Shown here piece by piece: positions 5,800-10,794 of a stretch of DNA of 10,794 nt (its first letter is position 1; the number at the start of each line of letters is the position of its first letter). A program made the translations under genes and the position numbers. The stretch is from Chloroflexota bacterium (lineage in GTDB: Bacteria > Chloroflexota > Anaerolineae > Anaerolineales > Villigracilaceae). The notes under the pieces were generated by a model. It was not told the DNA's origin, made no database searches, and saw only the letters and a program-made list of their open reading frames with translations. Where the stretch lies: positions 1 to 10,794 of the forward strand of contig JAJYOH010000157.1 of NCBI GenBank assembly GCA_021796315.1, read 5' to 3'.

Positions 5800-7004
5800 T
5801 TATTTTCTTCCGGTGGTTTCATCGTGCTGAAACTTCGATAGAGCGCCAGATCATAGACGATTTTCAATCCGCCGCACAGAAAAAACGGGACACTGAACAA
5901 CGCCGAGCTTGCCAGAAAAATTCCGGTCAGCATCGGCGAAAGCGACGCACCCACAGAACGAGCAATGCCCGTCACGCCCGCCGCCGCTGAACGTTCATCC
6001 GGCGAGACCACCGCGATCGTGTACGATTGGCGCGTCGGCACATCCATTTGCGAAATACTGAAGCGCGCCAGCAAGACTGCGATTGCCAGCGGCAAATTCG
6101 GCATCAACGGCACAAGCATCAGCAAAAGATTCGACGGAATATGCGTGAAGACCATCGTATTGATCAGGCCAAAACGTTTCGCAAGTGGCACGGCCAGCAA
6201 CGCCGAAATTCCCGCCAAAATATTTGCGCCAAAAAAGATCGAGCCGATAATGCCTGCATCAATCCCAAATTTGACATGGAACCAATACGCGATCAAGCTC
6301 TGAACTATGAACCCACCTGCGAACGCATCCAACGCGAACAAGGCAGACAAGCGCATCACGATCGACCTTGATTTGTGCAGCCCTAAAACGACTTTTGTCT
6401 CGGCTGAGATTTGTTCCTTCACTTCCACTGCAGACGATACCGTCAAAAATAACAGCGCCAAAATCAAACCGCCGAGAGCGTACCCGCCTAATACAACCTT
6501 GTATGAATCCAACGCAGTCCAACCGCGACTTTGCAAAATTTGCGCCAACCATCCGCCTGACAATGCACCCGTCGCTGTGGCAAATGAACCAACCAGGTTG
6601 TACCACGCAAAAACGGAAGTCCGCTTTTCGTTGGGAATGATCTGCGTCAGCCCAGCCTGCTCGACGGAAAGAAACGGCCCGATCTCATTTCCACTCGGAC
6701 TGATCACGCCGATAATGGCGGCGGCCATCAATAAAACAATATTGTTGGTCAGGATAAAAACGAGACCAGCGCCAAGCATCAACAAAGACCCGATAATCAA
6801 CGTGCGCTTGCGTCCGAAGCGATCCGCAGATGTCGTCAGCCAGAGCGAGATTCCAGCATCGCCAGCCAGCGTCAGCGTGAAGAGCAAACCGATTTGCTGT
6901 TCAGTTAATCCAACCTGCACAAGATAGAGCGCGAGGATGACCGAAAGAAATCCATAACAAAAAAGACGGATAATGCGGGTGGTGAAAAAAATTTTGATAT
7001 CCAT
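5796..7004 (-). CDS. MFS transporter, 12-TM type
   Basis: This is an integral membrane transporter of the major facilitator superfamily, probably an efflux permease; the substrate is unknown. The 402-residue product has many hydrophobic segments consistent with 12 TM helices in two halves. The MFS motif-A sequence ADRFGRKRTL in the TM2-TM3 loop (60 to 69) is clear, and a central cytoplasmic loop lies around 190 to 215. I chose the ATG at 7004, two bp after the ChrB-type gene's TAA, with a weak GGGA element upstream. An in-frame ATG at 7034 would add 10 residues and overlap that gene. The tight spacing to the ChrB-domain gene suggests joint function, perhaps in oxyanion or metal resistance with the MFS protein in place of ChrA; this is inference. 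Ends in TGA overlapping the prmA ATG. Confidence 0.88.
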   Translation of the reverse strand: MDIKIFFTTRIIRLFCYGFLSVILALYLVQVGLTEQQIGLLFTLTLAGDAGISLWLTTSADRFGRKRTLIIGSLLMLGAGLVFILTNNIVLLMAAAIIGVISPSGNEIGPFLSVEQAGLTQIIPNEKRTSVFAWYNLVGSFATATGALSGGWLAQILQSRGWTALDSYKVVLGGYALGGLILALLFLTVSSAVEVKEQISAETKVVLGLHKSRSIVMRLSALFALDAFAGGFIVQSLIAYWFHVKFGIDAGIIGSIFFGANILAGISALLAVPLAKRFGLINTMVFTHIPSNLLLMLVPLMPNLPLAIAVLLARFSISQMDVPTRQSYTIAVVSPDERSAAAGVTGIARSVGASLSPMLTGIFLASSALFSVPFFLCGGLKIVYDLALYRSFSTMKPPEENK

Positions 7005-7006
7005 CT

Positions 7007-7444
7007 TTATTTTCCCGCAACATCCAATCTGCACCAGGCGTACAACGCATCGTAGACTTCGAACTGATGCTCAAGGTTTTCCAGGTCATCGGGGAAGCGC
7101 AGGCTGTAGCCGGAGGCAATCGCTTCCAGTCCGCGCGCGATCGGCTCTTTGTCGATATCTTCACTGACATCCGCAGCATGGACAATTTTAGCCAGACGCA
7201 GAAGTCCCAGGTCTTTCAATTCATATTTAAGAATGATCGATTCAAACGAACAGCGCCCATCCGCACCGTGACCAAGCTCCACACCGGGAGCATCAAACGG
7301 AATGGCTCCGGTTTCTTTGGCAACTTTTTCGATCTGATTCTTGGGCACAAATAAAAATTCCGCTTCGGTATCGATGAAGCGGGTGATGAGCCACGGACAA
7401 GCAACGCGGTCCACATGGACGTGTGAACGGGTGATCCATTTCAT
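7007..7444 (-). CDS. Stand-alone ChrB C-terminal-domain (chromate resistance) protein
   Basis: The 145-residue product matches the C-terminal domain of chromate resistance protein ChrB. It shows WITRSHVHVDRVACPWLITRF (3 to 23 region), then FLFVPKNQI, VAKETGAIPFDAPGVELGHG (41 to 60), CSFESIILKYEL (65 to 76) and LLRLAKIVHAADV (81 to 93). H10, D12, C16, H59, C65, H89 and D92 are candidate metal-binding or redox residues. Full ChrB proteins carry an extra N-terminal domain, absent here, and usually sit beside the transporter ChrA, also absent. An MFS gene follows after 2 bp instead. The start has a strong AAGGAG Shine-Dalgarno. A possible promoter with a dyad in its spacer precedes it. A role in response to chromate or another oxyanion is inferred from family only. 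Confidence 0.85.
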   Translation of the reverse strand: MKWITRSHVHVDRVACPWLITRFIDTEAEFLFVPKNQIEKVAKETGAIPFDAPGVELGHGADGRCSFESIILKYELKDLGLLRLAKIVHAADVSEDIDKEPIARGLEAIASGYSLRFPDDLENLEHQFEVYDALYAWCRLDVAGK

Positions 7445-7467
7445 GGCATTCTCCTTTTATATATTTG

Positions 7468-7497
7468 ATTATCAACACAATGCTGACATTGGTATAA
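7468..7497 (-). promoter_or_regulatory. Possible promoter with operator-like dyad before the ChrB-MFS-prmA unit
   Basis: On the minus strand TTATAC (7497 to 7492) and GATAAT (7473 to 7468, 5 of 6 matches to TATAAT) are 18 bp apart. The spacer contains the interrupted palindrome CAATG-N4-CATTG (7478 to 7491). The -10 is 23 nt before the ATG, leaving room for the Shine-Dalgarno. A dyad in the spacer is where MerR-type or repressor proteins often bind; no regulator gene is visible here. The -35 is weak. Confidence 0.3.
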
Positions 7498-7512
7498 CTT
7501 TAATCAAGCATG

Positions 7513-8445
7513 TTACTGATGGTGCACCACACCGTTGATGTCGCAATACAGACCATCGGGATCGCAGCCCACACATTCGAGCTGCAAAGTGGCATGTGAA
7601 ATATTGTAATGATTTGCCACAAGCTCGTTCAGCTTGCTTTGAATTTCGGCGCCTGCGCTGATAGAAATATCATCCGTCAAAACATGTGCCGACATCGTCC
7701 GCAGGCCTTGCGTAATGCTCCAGACGTGCAGATCGTGAATCCCAAGCACACCTTTGACCTTGAGCATGTCGCGCACCATGGCAGACATATCCACATCATG
7801 CGGCGTGGACTCGAGCAAAATATCCACCGTCTCGCGCAGGATGCCCCACGCGTTCCACAAGATCAGAAGCCCGATCAAGATGCTGACAAATGGATCAAGC
7901 CAATTTGCGTGCGTAAAATAAATAATGACACCTGCAATCACCGCGCCAATCGTGGTGATCACATCCCCCATCAAATGGACAAAGGTCGAGCGCATATTGA
8001 GATCATGCTCGCTGCCATCTTTGACCATCAAAGCCGTGACCAAGTTGATCACAAAAGCCACGATTCCAACGCCGATCAATACTTCTGAATTGACTTCCGG
8101 CGGTTTGGTAAAACGCAAATAGGCTTCGTAAAAAATGCCGAGTGAAATAATGACAAGTGTAGTCGAATTGAGCAGCGCCACAAGAATCCCGGCGCGATGA
8201 TAACCGTAGGTCTTTTGCGAATTGGAAGGCTGGGTCGTCAATCGGACGGCATACCAACTCAAACCGAGCGCGATCACATCCGTGAAATTATGCGCGGCAT
8301 CCGTCAGCAAGGCGAGGCTGTTGGCAAAAATTCCTGCGCCTGCTTCGATGATGACGAAGATGGCAGTAAGCGCAAGTGAGAGCGCCAGCCGCGAACCGGT
8401 TTGTTTGGCAATATCACCGAAATGGGAGTGAATGTGTTCAGACAT
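7513..8445 (-). CDS. Cation diffusion facilitator (CDF) transporter, Zn2+ type
   Basis: CDF proteins export divalent cations such as zinc across the cytoplasmic membrane in exchange for protons. The 310-residue product has six TM segments and a cytoplasmic C-terminal domain (about 212 to 290). The metal site is HxxxD in TM2 (H52, D56 within TDAAHNFTD) and HxxxD in TM5 (H157, D161 within FVHLMGD). This pairing is typical of the CzcD/ZitB/ZnT zinc group rather than DxxxD iron or manganese types. The GYHRAGILVALLN motif (81 to 93) is also typical. A short His-rich start (HIHSH) and a Cys/His-rich tail (C291, C294, C301, H308, H309) may add metal sites. I chose the ATG at 8445; a TTG at 8478 would add 11 residues. 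There is no Shine-Dalgarno, but a TATAAT lies 10 nt upstream. Confidence 0.93.
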   Translation of the reverse strand: MSEHIHSHFGDIAKQTGSRLALSLALTAIFVIIEAGAGIFANSLALLTDAAHNFTDVIALGLSWYAVRLTTQPSNSQKTYGYHRAGILVALLNSTTLVIISLGIFYEAYLRFTKPPEVNSEVLIGVGIVAFVINLVTALMVKDGSEHDLNMRSTFVHLMGDVITTIGAVIAGVIIYFTHANWLDPFVSILIGLLILWNAWGILRETVDILLESTPHDVDMSAMVRDMLKVKGVLGIHDLHVWSITQGLRTMSAHVLTDDISISAGAEIQSKLNELVANHYNISHATLQLECVGCDPDGLYCDINGVVHHQ

Positions 8446-8455
8446 GATGTGGGAA

Positions 8456-8461
8456 ATTATA
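8456..8461 (-). promoter_or_regulatory. Perfect -10 box before the CDF gene
   Basis: TATAAT (8461 to 8456) lies 10 nt before the ATG at 8445, directly after the upstream terminator's T-tract. No good -35 hexamer stands 16 to 18 bp upstream and no Shine-Dalgarno is present. Transcription from it would begin only about 3 to 4 nt before the ATG, giving a near-leaderless mRNA. AT-rich terminator tails can mimic -10 boxes, so confidence is limited. Confidence 0.35.
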
Positions 8462-8491
8462 AAACAAAAGCGCCCCAAGTTTTAGGACGCT
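8461..8491 (-). terminator. Rho-independent terminator overlapping the end of the two-TM gene
   Basis: On the minus strand AGCGTCC (8491 to 8485) and GGGCGCT (8475 to 8469) form a 7-bp stem with one G-T pair and a 9-nt loop, followed by TTTGTTTT. The left arm lies inside the last codons of the two-TM gene and its TAA stop is in the loop. It closes the dnaK-dnaJ transcript. Confidence 0.65.
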
Positions 8492-8862
8492 TCCACATCG
8501 TCATCCGATGTTAATTTTTCCAGCACGGTTTCCTTATAACTCAACTTATAAACAGGCAACTTTTGTGTAATCACCTCAACGACAAGAAAGTATAGAAACA
8601 ACCAATTAATCGCAACGGAAAAACATACGCCGAAATACAATAAGAGATTTTCAAAAACCAAAGCCAGGAAAGGAGAAAAAATTATCGCGACAAAAGAAAT
8701 CCAAAAGTAGCCGGTTAAGAAATTCTCAACTCTTCGTTTCTTAGTTGAGTTTCCCAAAATATATCCTTTCCCTTTGGAATGCCACGGGAAAAAGATTGTT
8801 TCACCATTTTTATCGATAACAATCCTGCTGCTAGAAAAGCGCAAACTAAAGCCTGATTTCAT
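8482..8862 (-). CDS. Small two-TM membrane protein of unknown function
   Basis: I do not recognise a family. With the ATG at 8862 the product has 126 residues: a soluble N-terminal part containing RIVIDKNGETIFFPWHSKGKGYI (13 to 35 region), two hydrophobic segments (about 49 to 69 and 72 to 97), and a charged, acidic C-terminus. An ATG at 8895 would give 137 residues but overlap dnaJ by 20 bp, its extra residues being out-of-frame dnaJ tail; I prefer the shorter form, which starts 13 bp after the dnaJ stop. No Shine-Dalgarno is clear; a GATAAT lies 12 nt upstream. It is much AT-richer than dnaJ (21 G/C of 60 at 8581-8640 by hand count), suggesting recent acquisition. A terminator overlaps its stop codon. 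Confidence 0.7.
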   Translation of the reverse strand: MKSGFSLRFSSSRIVIDKNGETIFFPWHSKGKGYILGNSTKKRRVENFLTGYFWISFVAIIFSPFLALVFENLLLYFGVCFSVAINWLFLYFLVVEVITQKLPVYKLSYKETVLEKLTSDDDVEAS

Positions 8863-8875
8863 TTTGAGATCGTTA

Positions 8876-9997
8876 TTATCCGCCCAGCGCTTCATTCAAC
8901 CAATCCAAGAATCCTTTTTCCGTCGGCTTGACACTCGTGCCGAGTGACTCAGCCAGTTTCATAAATAGTTCGCGCTGTTCCTTCGTCAGTTTGGTCGGAA
9001 TTTCCACATTGACGATCACCAGTTGATCGCCGCGTCCGCCGCGCCGCAAATGCGGCACGCCTTTACCTTTAATATGCAAAACTTTTCCGGGCTGTGTCCC
9101 GGCATGGATCTTTAATTTCTCGGTCCCATCCAAAGTTGGGACATCGACATCCGCGCCGAGGGTGGCCTGTGCGATATTGATGTCGAGATTCAATAGAATG
9201 TCATTCTCGCGGCGTTTGAAAAATTTATGCGGCTGGACGTTCAAGACCAGGAATAAACTTCCATTCGGGCCGCCGAAGACTCCCGGACCGCCCTCACCCG
9301 CCAACCTGATCTGTGTACCGCTATCCACACCGGCCGGGACCTGTACTTTTTTCTTGATGCGCTTGCGTTCCAGTCCGCCGCCGCGACAAGTGTGGCAGGG
9401 CGATGAAATGACTTCGCCGCGTCCATTACAAGTTGGGCAAGCTGTTGTTTGCACCATCTGCCCGAGAATGGTCTGGCGTACCTGCCGCACTTCACCCTGA
9501 CCATTGCAGGTTGTACAACGTGCGGGCGTTGTTCCCGGCTCGGCGCCGGAACCGTTACAAGTGGAGCAGGTTTCTTCGCGATCGAACTCGATCTCTTTCT
9601 CGATGCCAAAGACCGCCTCTTCAAACGTCAGCGTGAGAGACATTTGTAGATCGCGTCCCCGCCTCGGGGTCCGGCGCGAACGGCGGCTGCCGGTCGAGAA
9701 TCCGAACTGGCCGAATAATTCGTCGAAGATATCGCCGAAGTCCGCGCTGTAATCGTGGAAACCGCCGCCCATGTTGCCGAGACCTTCTTTGCCAAAGCGG
9801 TCATAGCGGGCGCGTTTATCCGCATCCGAAAGCGCGCCGTAAGCTTCGTTGATCTCTTTGAATTTTTCCTCGGCATCGTGCTCTTTGTTCACGTCGGGAT
9901 GAAACTGGCGCGCCAATTTTCGGAAGGCCGCTTTGATCTCATCCTCGCTGGCATTCCGTCCGACGCCAAGGACTTCGTAGTAATCGCGATTGGTCAT
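8876..9997 (-). CDS. dnaJ: Chaperone protein DnaJ (Hsp40)
   Basis: DnaJ delivers unfolded substrates to DnaK and stimulates its ATPase. The 373-residue product is a full type I DnaJ. It has a J-domain (5 to 70) with HPD at 33 to 35, a short Gly/Phe-rich region (about 70 to 103), an Arg-rich patch ([13 protein letters not shown], 104 to 116), and four zinc-binding repeats CxxCxGxG at 144-151, 161-168, 187-194 and 201-208 (the last CHTCRGGG). The C-terminal substrate-binding domains follow (210 to 345). It follows dnaK on the same strand after an 85-bp gap mostly filled by a REP-like palindrome. A modest TAAGAG ribosome-binding element lies in the 11 nt between that palindrome and the ATG. The REP hairpin may affect the relative output of dnaK and dnaJ. 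Confidence 0.98.
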   Translation of the reverse strand: MTNRDYYEVLGVGRNASEDEIKAAFRKLARQFHPDVNKEHDAEEKFKEINEAYGALSDADKRARYDRFGKEGLGNMGGGFHDYSADFGDIFDELFGQFGFSTGSRRSRRTPRRGRDLQMSLTLTFEEAVFGIEKEIEFDREETCSTCNGSGAEPGTTPARCTTCNGQGEVRQVRQTILGQMVQTTACPTCNGRGEVISSPCHTCRGGGLERKRIKKKVQVPAGVDSGTQIRLAGEGGPGVFGGPNGSLFLVLNVQPHKFFKRRENDILLNLDINIAQATLGADVDVPTLDGTEKLKIHAGTQPGKVLHIKGKGVPHLRRGGRGDQLVIVNVEIPTKLTKEQRELFMKLAESLGTSVKPTEKGFLDWLNEALGG

Positions 9998-10008
9998 AAC
10001 TCTTACAC

Positions 10009-10075
10009 GTCATTGCGAGCCGTTCTTTGGCGAAGCAATCTCCTGCTAATTTTGGGATTGCTTCGTCGCAATGAC
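10009..10075. repeat. REP-like palindromic element, copy 2 (dnaK/dnaJ gap)
   Basis: This 67-bp element has 10-bp terminal inverted repeats, gtcattgcga (10009 to 10018) and tcgcaatgac (10066 to 10075), and an inner 10-bp pair, cgaagcaatc (10031 to 10040) and gattgcttcg (10056 to 10065). It shares its outer arm and cgaagcaatctcctg with copy 1 at 699 to 787. It lies 7 nt from the dnaK stop codon and 11 nt from the dnaJ start. Confidence 0.85.
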
Positions 10076-10082
10076 ATGATTC

Positions 10083-10794
10083 CTATTCCTTCACTTCACC
10101 ATCGACAACGTCCGGACCATCAGACTTGGGTTCAGACTCGCCGCCCGGCGCAGCGGCATCTGGTTGCTGTTGATAAACAGCCGCGCCGATCTTTTGGATG
10201 GCTTCACCAAGCGCTTCGGTCGCGGACTTGATGGCGGCCACATCTTCCGTTTTGGCCTTTTCTTTCACTTCAGCCGTTTTCGATTCGATCTCGCTGCGAA
10301 TTTCCGTTGGGACTTTGTCGCCAAATTCCTTCAACGCTTTTTCCGCGGCGTATGCGGTGTTATCCGCCTGGTTGCGCGCTTCGATCAATTCCTTGCGTTT
10401 GCGATCTTCCTCGGCGTGCGCTTCCGCATCCTGGCGCATCTTCTCGACTTCTTTATCTGACAAACCAGAAGAAGCCGTGATGGTAATGTGCTGACTGCGT
10501 CCCGTGGCTTTATCTGACGCAGTGACTTTTAAAATACCGTTGGCATCGATATCGAAAGTCACTTCGATCTGCGGGATGCCGCGCGGCGCAGGCGGAATGC
10601 CATCCAGGATGAATTTGCCAAGCGTTTTATTATCCGCCGCCATCGGGCGTTCGCCTTGCAGGATATGGATCTCAACCTGCGTCTGGCTGTCGGAGGCAGT
10701 CGAGAAGATCTGGCTCTTGCGAGTCGGGATGGTGGTGTTGCGTTCGATCTGCGGCGTGGCGACTCCGCCCAAGGTCTCGATGGAGAGCGAAAGT
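10083..10794 (-). CDS. dnaK: Molecular chaperone DnaK (Hsp70), C-terminal part
   Basis: DnaK binds and releases exposed hydrophobic segments in an ATP-driven cycle with DnaJ and GrpE. Only the last 236 or so residues are in the window; the ATPase domain is beyond the right edge. What is visible is the substrate-binding beta-subdomain ([80 protein letters not shown]), the helical lid ([21 protein letters not shown] onward), and a disordered acidic tail ending [13 protein letters not shown] in the visible frame at 10772 is the Leu of TLGG and not a start. Stop is TAG. It is co-directional with dnaJ and presumably co-transcribed; grpE and hrcA are not between them. Confidence 0.98.
   Translation of the reverse strand, partial: LSLSIETLGGVATPQIERNTTIPTRKSQIFSTASDSQTQVEIHILQGERPMAADNKTLGKFILDGIPPAPRGIPQIEVTFDIDANGILKVTASDKATGRSQHITITASSGLSDKEVEKMRQDAEAHAEEDRKRKELIEARNQADNTAYAAEKALKEFGDKVPTEIRSEIESKTAEVKEKAKTEDVAAIKSATEALGEAIQKIGAAVYQQQPDAAAPGGESEPKSDGPDVVDGEVKE

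Noticed and set aside
10770..10772. Start codon for a short 229-residue protein in the dnaK frame
   Set aside because: The TTG codes the Leu of the conserved IETLGG motif; the frame continues past the window edge as dnaK.

Overview
All convincing genes in this window lie on the minus strand, so it is read from right to left. The gene content is bacterial. The set (a membrane-anchored lamin-tail-domain protein, a lipoprotein with a Gly/Asn-rich stalk and a LamG-like C-terminal domain, a tau-like DnaX, moderate GC, and REP-like 'gtcattgcga' palindromes) suggests a Chloroflexota bacterium, perhaps Anaerolineae. That is inference from gene style, not from a marker gene.

Right part (10794 to 4867). 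A dnaK 3' end (cut by the window edge) and a complete dnaJ are followed by a small AT-rich two-TM protein gene that ends in a rho-independent terminator. Next come a CDF zinc-type efflux transporter, a stand-alone ChrB C-terminal-domain protein, an MFS transporter and prmA (ribosomal protein L11 methyltransferase). prmA ends in its own terminator. In Firmicutes prmA directly follows dnaJ, so the four genes between them look like an insertion into an ancestral dnaK-dnaJ-prmA cluster. Three of the four concern metals or membrane transport. ChrB, MFS and prmA are nearly contiguous (2-bp gap, then an ATGA overlap) and are probably one transcript.

Middle (4866 to 3914). A single lipoprotein gene stands alone with its own predicted promoter, a good Shine-Dalgarno and a strong terminator.

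Left part (3913 to 1). A lamin-tail membrane protein leads the classical dnaX-ybaB-recR replication/repair operon. An AT-rich DUF4145-type (zinc ribbon plus putative HEPN-like) gene is inserted between dnaX and ybaB. Beyond recR, a near-perfect sigma-70 promoter (TTGACA, 16 bp, TATAAT) fires leftwards out of the window.

The most notable non-coding structures are: (i) a 33-bp near-perfect palindrome inside the prmA reading frame, adding about 8 to 11 residues next to the SAM-binding motif without breaking the frame; (ii) two REP-like palindromes filling the ybaB/recR and dnaK/dnaJ gaps, each ending exactly 11 nt before the next start codon; and (iii) two genes whose only promoter-like signal is a -10 box 9 to 10 nt before the ATG with no Shine-Dalgarno, suggesting leaderless transcripts. 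There is no gene-free stretch over 300 bases, and I saw no rRNA, tRNA, CRISPR array or transposase gene.
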